The position numbers were made by a program, and so were the translations under genes. From Kordiimonas sp. SCSIO 12603 (GTDB lineage Bacteria > Pseudomonadota > Alphaproteobacteria > Sphingomonadales > Kordiimonadaceae), in NCBI RefSeq assembly GCF_024398035.1, contig NZ_CP073748.1, forward strand, positions 2,905,001 to 2,969,000: 64,000 nucleotides of DNA, in the 5' to 3' direction. The notes beneath the pieces were generated by a model. That model did not search any database. It had not been told where the DNA came from and was given only the letters and a program-made list of their open reading frames with translations. Below, piece by piece: positions 26,682-34,960 of this stretch (the first letter of the stretch is position 1; every line of letters begins with the position of its first letter).

Positions 26682-27626
26682 TCAGTCAATAGGTTTTTTG
26701 GATATTTTATTCATTAAAATATCATATTCACTTTCCAAATATTGCGCATTTAGGCAATTCCAATGTGAAAACTGGTTCCTAAACCATGTTAACTGCCGCT
26801 TTGCAAACCGCCGTGTCTGCATCTTTGCATCTTCGATTGCCTCCTCTTCACTCACCTCACCACGGATAAGTTTGATAAGTGACGGCACACCGAGCGCCCG
26901 CATAATCGGCAGGCTGGTATCAAGGTTCCGCTCCATAAGCGCCTCAACTTCCTCAAGCGCACCTTCGCCGAGCATCATGTCAAAACGGTGGTTGCAACGG
27001 TCATACAGAACATCTCTTGGCGGCTTGAGAATAAATTTATGGGCACAACCCGCTTTATCATGCGCGGTCATCGGGCCCGGTTCATTATTCTTTTGCCATT
27101 CACTCAGCGGTTTACCTGTCGCCCGGTACACCTCAACCGCTCGGCAAACACGCTGACTATCGCCTGGGAATAAACGTTCCGCGATAACGGGATCATATCC
27201 TTTTAGTTCGTCATGTAGCTTTTCACTGCCATGCTCGCCCGCTTCCTCTCGAACTGCGTTCCGAATTTCATCCGGAATATCAGGAATTTTCGCCACACCT
27301 TCCAAAAGAAATTTGAAATACATCCCCGTGCCACCGATCACGATCGGGTATTTATCCTCATTCCATGCTTTTTCTATTTCTGTCATCGCGAGCTCAGACC
27401 AGTAAGCCGCGGAACAAACTTCACTACCATCCATAAAACGGTATAGCCTGTGTGGAGCCTGCAATTCATCCTCTTCACTCGGGCATGCAGTTATCACACG
27501 CAGGTCTTTATAAACCTGCATGCTGTCAGCATTAATAATCACACCGTTAAGATCTTTTGCGAGCTTTAAGGACAATGCCGACTTGCCGCTAGCGGTCGGA
27601 CCTGCAATAAAAAGAGCCTGTTTCAA
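26682..27626 (-). CDS. miaA: tRNA dimethylallyltransferase
   Basis: MiaA isopentenylates adenosine 37 of tRNAs that read UNN codons. The P-loop GPTASGKSALSL is at the N-terminus, DSMQVYKDL and GGTGMYFKFLLEG follow, and the C-terminal part has TRRFAKRQLTWFRNQ. Two starts are possible: TTG at 27626 (314 residues), preceded by GTGAGGT, and ATG at 27659 (325 residues), whose codon would overlap the divergent serB ATG. The TTG is preferred because of its ribosome site and its closeness to the P-loop. The gene is upstream of ilvB on the same strand. Confidence 0.93.
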   Translation of the reverse strand: MKQALFIAGPTASGKSALSLKLAKDLNGVIINADSMQVYKDLRVITACPSEEDELQAPHRLYRFMDGSEVCSAAYWSELAMTEIEKAWNEDKYPIVIGGTGMYFKFLLEGVAKIPDIPDEIRNAVREEAGEHGSEKLHDELKGYDPVIAERLFPGDSQRVCRAVEVYRATGKPLSEWQKNNEPGPMTAHDKAGCAHKFILKPPRDVLYDRCNHRFDMMLGEGALEEVEALMERNLDTSLPIMRALGVPSLIKLIRGEVSEEEAIEDAKMQTRRFAKRQLTWFRNQFSHWNCLNAQYLESEYDILMNKISKKPID

Positions 27627-27657
27627 AAATACCTCACTCTGTTCAGGATGGTGCTTC

Positions 27658-28551
27658 ATGGATATCGCTTTGACCCTCGTCGTCAACCCCGCGTTTGATA
27701 TTTCACTGGAAAATATTGAAAACAAGGTAACCGATTTATTATCGCTCAACGAATATCGTGGTCGCATCTTATCAGAAAACAGAGCGATGGACCTGATTTT
27801 TGAAACCAAAGATCACCGCCGCACCCGTGAGATGCTTACGCCCGCGCTGACTAAGATTGAGGGATTGGATTGGGCTCTTCAGGCAGCCAAGAAACGCAAG
27901 AAGAAACTCCTGCTCGCAGATATGGATTCGACCATCATCACCGTTGAGTGCATTGATGAGCTCGCTGATTTTGTTGGCCTTAAAGATAAAGTCTCTGAAA
28001 TCACCGAGAGCGCCATGCGGGGTGAACTAGATTTTGAAGAAGCCCTTAAAGAACGTGTGGCTCTTCTCAAGGGCCTGACAGCAAGCCAGCTGGATGAATG
28101 CTATGAAGACCGGATTGAACTGATGGGTGGTGCACGCACACTTATCCAAACAGTAAAAGCAAATGGCGGCTATGCAGCGCTGGTTTCAGGTGGCTTTACC
28201 TTCTTTACCGAGAAAGTAGCAGAACGCGTTGGCTTTGACATGACCCGCGCCAATGTTCTGGAGATAGCTGATGATCAGCTTACAGGTATGGTCGTGCCTC
28301 CTATTTGTGGTGCACAAACAAAACTGGATACGCTGAATGAACTAGCTGAAAAGCTAGAGCTGGAGCAAAGAGACATCATCGCCGTTGGTGATGGTGCTAA
28401 CGATATTCCTATGCTTGAAGCGGCAGGGCTTGGTGTTGCCTATCACGCAAAACCAAAAACCCGCGCAGCAGCCAGAGCAGCGGTGACATATAATGACCTC
28501 ACTGCTCTACTTTATTTTCAAGGGTATAGCGACGCGGACTTCTCCAACTAA
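27658..28551 (+). CDS. serB: Phosphoserine phosphatase
   Basis: A 297-residue HAD-family phosphatase performing the last step of serine synthesis. The nucleophile motif is DMDSTIITVECIDELADFVG, motif II is in AALVSGGFTFF, and the acidic motif is VGDGANDIPMLEAAGLGVAYHAKP. An N-terminal ACT-like region of about 75 residues precedes the HAD domain, as in other SerB proteins. AGGA lies 9 bases before the ATG. It is divergent from miaA and its promoter must overlap the start of that gene. Confidence 0.95.
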   Translation: MDIALTLVVNPAFDISLENIENKVTDLLSLNEYRGRILSENRAMDLIFETKDHRRTREMLTPALTKIEGLDWALQAAKKRKKKLLLADMDSTIITVECIDELADFVGLKDKVSEITESAMRGELDFEEALKERVALLKGLTASQLDECYEDRIELMGGARTLIQTVKANGGYAALVSGGFTFFTEKVAERVGFDMTRANVLEIADDQLTGMVVPPICGAQTKLDTLNELAEKLELEQRDIIAVGDGANDIPMLEAAGLGVAYHAKPKTRAAARAAVTYNDLTALLYFQGYSDADFSN

Positions 28552-28565
28552 CCGCTAATTTAAAT

Positions 28566-29093
28566 TTACTTCAGCTTATACTTGATATTCGCCTTAAATG
28601 CTTCGACTTCGAGCGGGGCATTTCTATAACCGTATCTGGCAACATCCTGAATATGCTGGACGATCACTTGATCAAGGCTTGAACGCTCAATTTGCAGCAC
28701 ATGCACAAGTTCATGTGCGAGTTTAGGCCGATCAAGCTTATATCCCTCGCGGACATAAATTGAATATCCAAAGACCTGTGCATTATTGATAATATCTGGA
28801 CCAACAAGTCCCAACTTCTCACCAAGGACTTTCAGCGCCAGGTTTTCATAGGGAAACGGGACCTCATCTACATAGATGACTCTAACTTTTTCTGGGTATT
28901 GAACGCCAACATCTTTGGCAAGTTTTAACTCAGTTTCATTAAGCGGCTCGCCAAGCTCTAATCCTTTTTTATCTACGTCCTTTGCCCATTCGATATATTG
29001 CGGCAACAACTGTGCATAAGCTTGTTCCTGTGCATTTGCAGAGAGAACCTGAAAGCTCATGAGGACAGCAACAAGTATTGGTTTCAACATCAT
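28566..29093 (-). CDS. Exported HExxH-containing protein of unknown function
   Basis: A 175-residue protein with a signal peptide (MMLKPILVAVLMSFQVLSANAQ). The mature part includes KLAHELVHVLQIERSS, an HExxH zinc-binding motif, and a downstream Glu in PLEVEAFKA that could be a third ligand. The layout resembles small DUF4157-like or M-clan metallopeptidase domains, but the core is short and activity is unproven. It converges on serB with a 14-base gap and follows the MarR gene by 16 bases on the same strand, so the two are probably co-transcribed. Confidence 0.6.
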   Translation of the reverse strand: MMLKPILVAVLMSFQVLSANAQEQAYAQLLPQYIEWAKDVDKKGLELGEPLNETELKLAKDVGVQYPEKVRVIYVDEVPFPYENLALKVLGEKLGLVGPDIINNAQVFGYSIYVREGYKLDRPKLAHELVHVLQIERSSLDQVIVQHIQDVARYGYRNAPLEVEAFKANIKYKLK

Positions 29094-29109
29094 TTATCTC
29101 TTTATGCTT

Positions 29110-29604
29110 CTACGTTTCTATAAGTTCTTCATTATATTTGGGAAACTTATCACATAGTCTGTAAAGCAGCGACTGGCGGTTCAGCGCTCGCTCCATCAAT
29201 TTCACACCCTGCTCAAGGTCAATACCGATTTCCTGCCACATCACATCATAGACATGCTCAAAATCTTTCATGATCGCAACAATCCGCTCGGCCTCAGGGC
29301 GGGCAGCAGCCGAAATATCATAGACCCGCTTGCGAGAATCCTTTCCATCAGGAGAAGATGTAAAAAATCCATCTTTTACACTCCCTTTCAGGCGGCTTTC
29401 CAAAACCTGACGCGAAATACCGATGTGTTTTGATAGCTCCGTCGAAGACATTGCTCCCTTGGTATAAAGTGCGAGAACAATAGAAATCTTGTTGGCATGC
29501 AAACTGATACCTAACTGATCAAACACCTCAGTACCTTGAATACTGATTAATTCAGTCGCTCGGAATAAAATCGCGCCAAACTGCGGGCTTCGTATATCAG
29601 ACAT
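29110..29604 (-). CDS. MarR-family winged-helix transcriptional regulator
   Basis: A 164-residue MarR-type regulator. The DNA-binding domain is LYTKGAMSSTELSKHIGISRQVLESRLKGSVKDGFFTSSPDGKDSRKRVYDIS, with the wing in the DGKDSRKR segment. Helical dimerisation regions lie on both sides. A partly palindromic element containing TTTACGCAA (29622-29655) lies 18 bases upstream of the start codon and is a likely autoregulatory operator. It precedes the HExxH gene. Confidence 0.8.
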   Translation of the reverse strand: MSDIRSPQFGAILFRATELISIQGTEVFDQLGISLHANKISIVLALYTKGAMSSTELSKHIGISRQVLESRLKGSVKDGFFTSSPDGKDSRKRVYDISAAARPEAERIVAIMKDFEHVYDVMWQEIGIDLEQGVKLMERALNRQSLLYRLCDKFPKYNEELIET

Positions 29605-29621
29605 GTATTTTCCCTCTCTAA

Positions 29622-29655
29622 TTTACGCAAATTTTTCCGAAATTTTTTGCACAAA
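29622..29655. promoter_or_regulatory. Candidate MarR operator
   Basis: TTTACGCAAA at the left end and TTTGCACAAA at the right end form an imperfect inverted repeat (two mismatches) over 34 bases, centred in an A/T-rich segment just upstream of the marR start. MarR proteins usually bind such palindromes at their own promoters. Confidence 0.45.
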
Positions 29656-29662
29656 TCAAGTA

Positions 29663-29692
29663 GAAAAAGAGAGGCTGGATACCAGCCCCTTC
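29663..29692 (-). terminator. Rho-independent terminator after the metallophosphoesterase
   Basis: GGCTGG (29673-29678) pairs with CCAGCC (29682-29687) in a tight hairpin. On the minus strand it is followed by TCTCTTTTTC. It lies 14 bases beyond the metallophosphoesterase stop codon. Confidence 0.75.
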
Positions 29693-29705
29693 TTATATTT
29701 CGCCC

Positions 29706-30872
29706 TTAAAGCTGTTCTTTTGTACCATCGTCCAACAAACGGAACGCATCCACACCATTTAGAAGCAAGCCTTCAGAACGTTTGCTAGGGAAACTGCCCC
29801 GATAGTCTTTCGGGTGCTTAACATTCACAGCGAATACTTTACCGTCATAATGCTTCCCAACTGACCATTGCGGTTGGTGCCCAACAACTACCGCCTTAGC
29901 GCCGAAGTGTTTTAGTCCTTTTTCCACAGTTTCCTGGCTTAGATCCGCTTCAAAGTAACCACGGTACCAGGAAGGACCTTTACGTCTGTGAACCAAAATC
30001 GCTTCTGCGGCTTCATCTTGCGTTGGCACATAGGCCTGACGGTACTGATTGCGTACAATAGTGTTTAACTCATCAAGGCTATAACCCGCTTCAACAATAT
30101 CAGGGTGCAATCCACCATGAACAAACAGATATCCGTTAATCTGCTCAATTGTGTTTTTGCTCGCCATCCAGCGCCCTAAAAGAGCATCATCCCCAAAAAG
30201 ATCAAACTCTTGTTTTTTTAAGGCAGCAGCAACATAGAAATATTTGTCTGCCGCTTTCTGGAAATTCCCCTGTAAGTTCTTGATCTCATGGTTACCAAGG
30301 ATAAAATGAACAGTACCACCTGCCGCTTTTGCCTCTTGTTCAAGCTTATAAATAAACCAAAGAACCTGTGTTGTTGAATCGCCGCGATCAACAAAATCAC
30401 CAACCAATACAAGATGGCCTTTACCGAAAGCCCAGTTTAGATCAGCATCAATCACTTGCTGGGCAATCAAGAAATCCCGGAAAGTCTTGAAGTTACTTTC
30501 AACGTCAGAGATGGCAACAATCGGCTCTCCATCGTTATATACCGCTTTCGGTGTTTCCACATGCGGTGTTATTGTTAGATTAAATGTTGAATCCTCAAGA
30601 GGGAAATACACCTCTGCATCTAATTGGCCATCCGGCGCCATATATTCTTTCTCGATATAAAAGCCTTCTTTACCGCCACCTTTTATATAATGCGCAGCAA
30701 TATTATCTCCTTCGTAAAACACATGAGGGCCCTCGCCTCCAAGCTTATACGCAAGATCATTGTCGCCCATATCAATATCAACACCAAAGGCCACCGCCGC
30801 AGTGATAAGAGTTACCAACAACAAAGTTGCCGTGACAAAGAAATGTTTCAAATTGGTTAGGATAAGTCTCAT
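29706..30872 (-). CDS. Membrane-anchored metallophosphoesterase
   Basis: A 388-residue calcineurin-like phosphoesterase. It has an N-terminal hydrophobic segment (HFFVTATLLLVTLITAAVAFG) acting as signal or anchor, a beta-rich region of about 90 residues, then the catalytic domain with AISDVESN, LVGDFVDRGDSTTQVL, FILGNHEIKN, FVHGGLHPD and VVGHQPQW. These supply the Asp, Asn and His ligands of the two-metal site. The active site should face the periplasm. A PPP-like (Shewanella Shelp) relation fits GDFVDRG and GNHE. The ATG at 30872 has GGAG upstream, and the leader preceding it exists a second time at 31071. Confidence 0.88.
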   Translation of the reverse strand: MRLILTNLKHFFVTATLLLVTLITAAVAFGVDIDMGDNDLAYKLGGEGPHVFYEGDNIAAHYIKGGGKEGFYIEKEYMAPDGQLDAEVYFPLEDSTFNLTITPHVETPKAVYNDGEPIVAISDVESNFKTFRDFLIAQQVIDADLNWAFGKGHLVLVGDFVDRGDSTTQVLWFIYKLEQEAKAAGGTVHFILGNHEIKNLQGNFQKAADKYFYVAAALKKQEFDLFGDDALLGRWMASKNTIEQINGYLFVHGGLHPDIVEAGYSLDELNTIVRNQYRQAYVPTQDEAAEAILVHRRKGPSWYRGYFEADLSQETVEKGLKHFGAKAVVVGHQPQWSVGKHYDGKVFAVNVKHPKDYRGSFPSKRSEGLLLNGVDAFRLLDDGTKEQL

Positions 30873-30961
30873 AACTTTTCTCCATTTATAGACGCTACGC
30901 TGCGTCGTTATTCTTGGCCAAATACTTGGCAGTGGTGCCCCGTTCACGCTCACTTACAATC
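30870..30961 (-). repeat. Leader repeat, copy A (directly before the metallophosphoesterase)
   Basis: A 92-base segment that holds the start codon, ribosome site and 5' leader of the metallophosphoesterase. It aligns without gaps to copy B at 31071-31162 with about 71 of 92 positions identical by hand count. Both ends are well conserved and the centre is variable. A GACGC/GCGTC hairpin lies just upstream of the ribosome site. In the variable centre this copy can form GCCAA/TTGGC. Confidence 0.75.
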
Positions 30962-31010
30962 CAAACGCTCTAAACTTTAGGCTGCGTATGTCAGGCATAT
31001 CGCTTTCTAT

Positions 31011-31073
31011 TTATTTATGCAAGTTTTTGCGCAAAATATTGCGTAAATAAATATTACCTTCACAATGAAACAT
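31011..31073 (-). other. 20-codon ORF following leader copy B
   Basis: The ATG carried by leader copy B opens a frame of only 20 codons (MFHCEGNIYLRN...) before TAA at 31011. It has the same ribosome site as the metallophosphoesterase. It may be a remnant of a duplicated gene, a leader peptide, or meaningless. The stretch 30962-31070 contains no other gene. Confidence 0.3.
31026..31047. promoter_or_regulatory. TTTGCGCAAA / TTGCGTAAA motif cluster
   Basis: A perfect 10-base palindrome TTTGCGCAAA (31026-31035) is followed after three bases by TTGCGTAAA (31039-31047), the reverse complement of the element found at the marR promoter and upstream of the leuA region. It lies upstream of leader copy A, where a promoter for the metallophosphoesterase would be expected. 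Confidence 0.35.
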
Positions 31074-31162
31074 AACTTTTCTCCATTTACGGACGCCTTG
31101 CCGCGTCGTTATCGTTAGGTGAACACCAGGCAAAGGTGTCCTGTTCGCGCTCACTTATAATC
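31071..31162 (-). repeat. Leader repeat, copy B
   Basis: Second copy of the 92-base leader, same orientation, 201 bases from copy A. Conserved parts include the CATAACTTTTCTCCATTTA end (start codon plus ribosome site on the minus strand) and the CGCTCACTTA-AATC end. The variable centre can form ACACC/GGTGT instead of the GCCAA/TTGGC of copy A. No full gene follows it. Confidence 0.75.
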
Positions 31163-31203
31163 ATGAGCATCGTTCGGTTTATTCGGTTGTCTTAAGTTAG
31201 TGG

Positions 31204-31752
31204 TTACATCTGCCGTTTAAGGATACTGAGCAGTTTGCCAGTTAAACGGCCAATTACCGCACCAAGCACTAAAGCAATTGGCACCAACCACCATCCTAGA
31301 AGCTCAGCAGTTCCCGGCGGTTGATTAGATATCATACCAACTACGAACGCTTCACCGTGCTGCGCTGTCCAAACACCAACGCTATCGGCTAAAAATGGTT
31401 TTGCTAACCCCAACAGAACCAGCGCGGCTGCCACCATATACCCAAATACTGCGGTGCCGTAATAAAGGCTTTTACCCACACCTCTTTTCACCGCTTCGAT
31501 CGCTTTAAAACCTTTTGGGGGTGGCGCGCCATCAACGATGTGATCGACATAAGCACTAGCAAGGTCACGCGGATTACCAAAATTATCTAGTATATCGCTA
31601 ACTGTAACCTCTGCTCCTTGTTCTTCCAGCCGATCATAAATATGGCTTTCAATTTCGCGGATCACCTCATTGGCGGTTGCTTTATCAAGGCGGGACAGAT
31701 AGCGACCGAGTGATTTAAGGTATTCGTGAATCAATTCCCTATCAGACATCAT
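31204..31752 (-). CDS. HAAS-domain membrane protein (DUF1700-like)
   Basis: A 182-residue protein. The N-terminal helical domain (about residues 3-72: LIHEYLKSLGRYLSRL, IREIESHIYDRLEEQG, FGNPRDLASAYVDH) matches the HAAS/DUF1700 signalling domain. Two or three membrane helices follow (about 97-120 and 148-172). Such proteins are typically encoded right after a PadR regulator, as here (9 bases). They are thought to act as membrane sensors or anti-regulators. The exact signal is unknown. Confidence 0.8.
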   Translation of the reverse strand: MMSDRELIHEYLKSLGRYLSRLDKATANEVIREIESHIYDRLEEQGAEVTVSDILDNFGNPRDLASAYVDHIVDGAPPPKGFKAIEAVKRGVGKSLYYGTAVFGYMVAAALVLLGLAKPFLADSVGVWTAQHGEAFVVGMISNQPPGTAELLGWWLVPIALVLGAVIGRLTGKLLSILKRQM

Positions 31753-31761
31753 GTTCTCTCC

Positions 31762-32139
31762 CTAATTTGATTGCGCTTTGTTAAGCTCTGAAGGTCTGCC
31801 CTCCAGTATGCATTCAATATCTGCTGCTGACTTGCGCCAACGAGCGCTGACTGTGGGAAGCACCTTTTCACCAAGTTTGGTAAGTCGGTAATACTTTCTG
31901 GGCCTTGCACCTTCTTCCTGTCGCCAGTCTGCATCGATTACCCCTTCCCGTTTGAGCCGGTCCAGAAGAGGATACAGTGTACCCTCTGTAATCGTCACAG
32001 TTTCAAACTCATGCAGGAAGTTAAGAAGCTGCAAGCCGTACAAATCCCGGCCTTTCAGAGCAGCCATTATCACCAGTTCCAGGGTACCCTTCCGGTGTTG
32101 TACATCCCATTTTGCTTCAAATTTTTCTTGGTCTGTCAT
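31762..32139 (-). CDS. PadR-family transcriptional regulator
   Basis: A 125-residue PadR-type winged-helix regulator. RKGTLELVIMAALKGRDLYGLQLL, VTITEGTLYPLLDRLKREGVIDADW and RPRKYYRLTKLGEKVL form the canonical domain. The short C-terminal helix gives it the PadR-s2 size. The start at 32139 has AAGG 7 bases upstream, and an ATG 13 codons earlier lacks a ribosome site. It forms a two-gene operon with the HAAS membrane protein. Confidence 0.88.
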   Translation of the reverse strand: MTDQEKFEAKWDVQHRKGTLELVIMAALKGRDLYGLQLLNFLHEFETVTITEGTLYPLLDRLKREGVIDADWRQEEGARPRKYYRLTKLGEKVLPTVSARWRKSAADIECILEGRPSELNKAQSN

Positions 32140-32241
32140 AGCGTAACCTTGTTTAACATAGTTACTATGTATTACCAAGTATGATGCATTACAACATGCT
32201 GGGCGATATTTTTTTTTAAAAACCTATAAAAACACGGCGCC

Positions 32242-32272
32242 AAAAAAAAGAGGGCCGGAAAACCGACCCTCT
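32242..32272 (-). terminator. Rho-independent terminator after degP
   Basis: AGAGGGCCGG (32249-32258) and CCGACCCTCT (32263-32272) form a 10-base stem with one mismatch and an AAAA loop. The minus strand continues with eight T. It ends the degP transcript 30 bases after the stop codon. Confidence 0.92.
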
Positions 32273-32301
32273 ATCAAGGTATTTACGAAAGGTGCTGATT
32301 A

Positions 32302-33822
32302 TTAATTATCAGCATCTTTCTTTTCTTTTAGAAGACGAAGCGGTACGTGTGCCGACACGCCGCGTACGTTAATGAGAACAAGAACGCTTTCGCGGCCTTC
32401 GTCACGAATCTCTTCAATAATCTCTTCAACTTCAGCTGGGCTGTCTACGCGCTTCTGATCAACACGTACGATTACCGCACCAACACGGATACCCGCATTA
32501 GCTGCTGGTGTTCTGCGTGCAACACGCACAACAGCGACACCTTCAACATCATCAGCGATCTTGTAGCGGCGACGAAGATTATCGTTAAGTGGCGCTAGCT
32601 CCATACCTTCAACAAGGGCACGGTCGTTATCACGCTCACGCTTGGAACGAGGTTCTTCTTGCTCTTCCTCTTCCGCTTCAGGGTTAATGAATTCACCCGT
32701 TTTCACACGAATTGTCTGACGCTCACGTTCACGAATGATAACAACATCAACCGCCTGATCGATTTTTGTGCGCTTAACAAGACGGCTAAGAGAATTGCTG
32801 TCTACAACCGGCTTACCGTCCCACTCAATGATAATATCGCCATCTTCGATACCAGCGTCAGCTGCTGGGCCTTCAGGCTCAACACGTGTGATAAGAGCGC
32901 CTTTAGTAACATCAACACGCATCGCTTTTGCAATATCTTCATTGAGAGGCTGAATACCCACACCGAGCCAACCACGGCGTACCTTGCCGAACTCACGTAG
33001 TTCTTCAACAACGCGGCGAGCGTCATTTGCAGGAATTGAGAAACCGATACCTACGTTACCACCTGTTGGGGAGAAGATAGCGGTGTTCACACCGATCACA
33101 TCACCTTCCATGTTGAAAAGTGGACCACCAGAATTGCCGCGGTTAATTGGTGCATCTGTCTGAATATATTCAACATCTGAACGATTATTGATATCGCGGT
33201 TACGTGCAGAGATAATACCTGCTGATACCGTACCGCCAAGACCAAATGGGTTACCAATTGCTACAACCCAATCACCGATGCGGTCTTTATCACTATCACC
33301 CCACTGAACGGCTTCAAACTTCTCACCGTTGCCAGCTTCAATTTTCAGAACAGCTACATCAGAAAGAGCATCGCGGCCTAGGATCTCAGCAGCATATTCC
33401 TGACCATCAGTAAGAATAACTGTGATTTCATCTGCTTCATCGATCACGTGGTTGTTTGTGATAACAATACCGCTTTCATCAACGATAAAGCCAGAACCTA
33501 GTGAGCGCGCCTGACGCGGCTCATCATCTTCTTCAAAACGATCGCGGAACTGCTCCCAAAATTCGCCGAATGGGCTACCTTCAGGGAAACGACGGTTTCC
33601 GTTTCTACGCGCATTACGCTCAATTGTTTGAACTGTGGAAATATTCACTACACTTGGCTGAAGCTTCTCAACAAGATCTGCAAAGCTACCTGGAGAATCA
33701 GCCGCAACTACGGGCTTTAGGGAAACCGTAGTCATCGCAATCACAAGCATCGCGATGATGGCAGCTTTAAGTGCCTGCATCGGTGCCTGTGTATTAATCG
33801 CTGTAACCTTATAAGTGCTCAC
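32302..33822 (-). CDS. degP: Periplasmic serine protease DegP/HtrA (Do family)
   Basis: A 506-residue HtrA-type protease and chaperone. The start is GTG at 33822, since AAGGAG lies 7 bases upstream. An overlapping ATG two codons earlier is too close to that site. The signal/anchor is at about residues 17-41 (AAIIAMLVIAMTTVSLKPVVAA). The catalytic triad is His in ITNNHVID, Asp in ALSDVAVLK and Ser in GNSGGPLF. Two PDZ domains follow, separated by a Glu/Arg-rich linker. It degrades misfolded envelope proteins. It lies downstream of hflK-hflC, a common alphaproteobacterial order. Confidence 0.94.
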   Translation of the reverse strand: MSTYKVTAINTQAPMQALKAAIIAMLVIAMTTVSLKPVVAADSPGSFADLVEKLQPSVVNISTVQTIERNARRNGNRRFPEGSPFGEFWEQFRDRFEEDDEPRQARSLGSGFIVDESGIVITNNHVIDEADEITVILTDGQEYAAEILGRDALSDVAVLKIEAGNGEKFEAVQWGDSDKDRIGDWVVAIGNPFGLGGTVSAGIISARNRDINNRSDVEYIQTDAPINRGNSGGPLFNMEGDVIGVNTAIFSPTGGNVGIGFSIPANDARRVVEELREFGKVRRGWLGVGIQPLNEDIAKAMRVDVTKGALITRVEPEGPAADAGIEDGDIIIEWDGKPVVDSNSLSRLVKRTKIDQAVDVVIIRERERQTIRVKTGEFINPEAEEEEQEEPRSKRERDNDRALVEGMELAPLNDNLRRRYKIADDVEGVAVVRVARRTPAANAGIRVGAVIVRVDQKRVDSPAEVEEIIEEIRDEGRESVLVLINVRGVSAHVPLRLLKEKKDADN

Positions 33823-34007
33823 GCACATACTCCTTATATTATTTATTACTCTTGTTGGCCGTAAGCAGCATACTGCTGTCTTTCTACATGGCATCACCAA
33901 ACTATGGTTGGGTCAACCCCATTAAGCGTAGCTTGCGATTAACGGAGACATCCCTGCGATAAACGCCCAATTCAGGCCAAGAGTAACCCCTTCCCACTTA
34001 AACCCAA

Positions 34008-34082
34008 GGCCCTGTTTCATAGGAAACAAGGCCTCCGGCACTTACCTTACGAAGCAGGCGAAGGAGTACCTCCGCCTTTTTT
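34008..34082 (-). terminator. Two hairpins between hflC and degP
   Basis: Just after hflC lies a GGCG-rich hairpin at about 34057-34076 whose T tract (to 34082) is on the plus strand. A second stem pairs GGCCCTGTTTC (34008-34018) with GAAACAAGGCC (34023-34033), with one mismatch. Neither has a good T tract on the minus strand, so partial attenuation between hflC and degP is as likely as full termination. Confidence 0.4.
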
Positions 34083-34087
34083 AAGGT

Positions 34088-34957
34088 TTATTTTTTGCTT
34101 TCTGAATTCACAAACAGTTTAAAGAATTCACTGTCTGGTGAAAGAACAAGCGTCGTATCATTTTTGCCAAGCGCTTTACGGTACGCCTGCATGGTACGGT
34201 AGAATTCAAAGAATTCCTCGTCCTTACCAAAAGCATCAGCAAAAATTTTCACAGCCTGACCATCCGCTTCACCGCGAATAATCTGTGATTGCTTTTCAGC
34301 TTCAGCCACCAGCACAGCTACCTGCCGATCAGCATCTGCTTTAATTTTAACCGCATCACGGTTACCTTCCGCACGCTTTTCAGCAGCTTCCTGTTGACGC
34401 TCAGTTTCCATACGCTGGAAAATCGCCTGGCTGTTTTGTGCAGGCAGGTCAACACGCTTCAGGCGTACATCAATTACTTCCAGGCCAATAGATTTTGCCT
34501 GTTCGTTAGTGATATCACTAATCTGCTGCATAAGCTGTGCACGCTCGCCAGATACGATATTCTGCATAGGCTCTTTCGCCAGCACCTGACGCACTGTTGA
34601 TTCCATGATCTTCTCAAGAAGATCAGCTGCAATCCGGTCATTGGCTGCAGCCTGATACCGAAGTACAGGATCAACGATACGGAAACGCGCAAAGCTATCA
34701 ACGAGAATACGGCGCTGATCAGCCGCCAGAACTTCCTGAGGGCGCACATCCAAGCTTAGAACACGCTTCTCGAGGAAAATAACCTGCTGCATAAGCGGGA
34801 TTTTAAAATGAAGGCCAGCTTCCTGTACGGGACGCTGAATTTTACCAAACTGCACAACAAGCGCTTGTTCACGTTCATTCACAATAAACACACTGCTAAG
34901 GCCAACAAAGACGATAGCAAACAGGGCGATAAGGCCAATAATAAGTTTATTATTCAT
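34088..34957 (-). CDS. hflC: HflC, FtsH protease modulator
   Basis: A 289-residue SPFH-domain protein with one N-terminal membrane helix (LIIGLIALFAIVFVGLSSVFI). The band-7 domain follows (NEREQALVVQFGKIQRPV, GLHFKIPLMQQVIFLEKRVLSLD), then a coiled coil (METERQQEAAEKRAEGNRDA). With HflK it forms the large membrane cage around FtsH. It starts 3 bases after the hflK stop codon. Confidence 0.95.
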   Translation of the reverse strand: MNNKLIIGLIALFAIVFVGLSSVFIVNEREQALVVQFGKIQRPVQEAGLHFKIPLMQQVIFLEKRVLSLDVRPQEVLAADQRRILVDSFARFRIVDPVLRYQAAANDRIAADLLEKIMESTVRQVLAKEPMQNIVSGERAQLMQQISDITNEQAKSIGLEVIDVRLKRVDLPAQNSQAIFQRMETERQQEAAEKRAEGNRDAVKIKADADRQVAVLVAEAEKQSQIIRGEADGQAVKIFADAFGKDEEFFEFYRTMQAYRKALGKNDTTLVLSPDSEFFKLFVNSESKK

Positions 34958-34960
34958 TGC

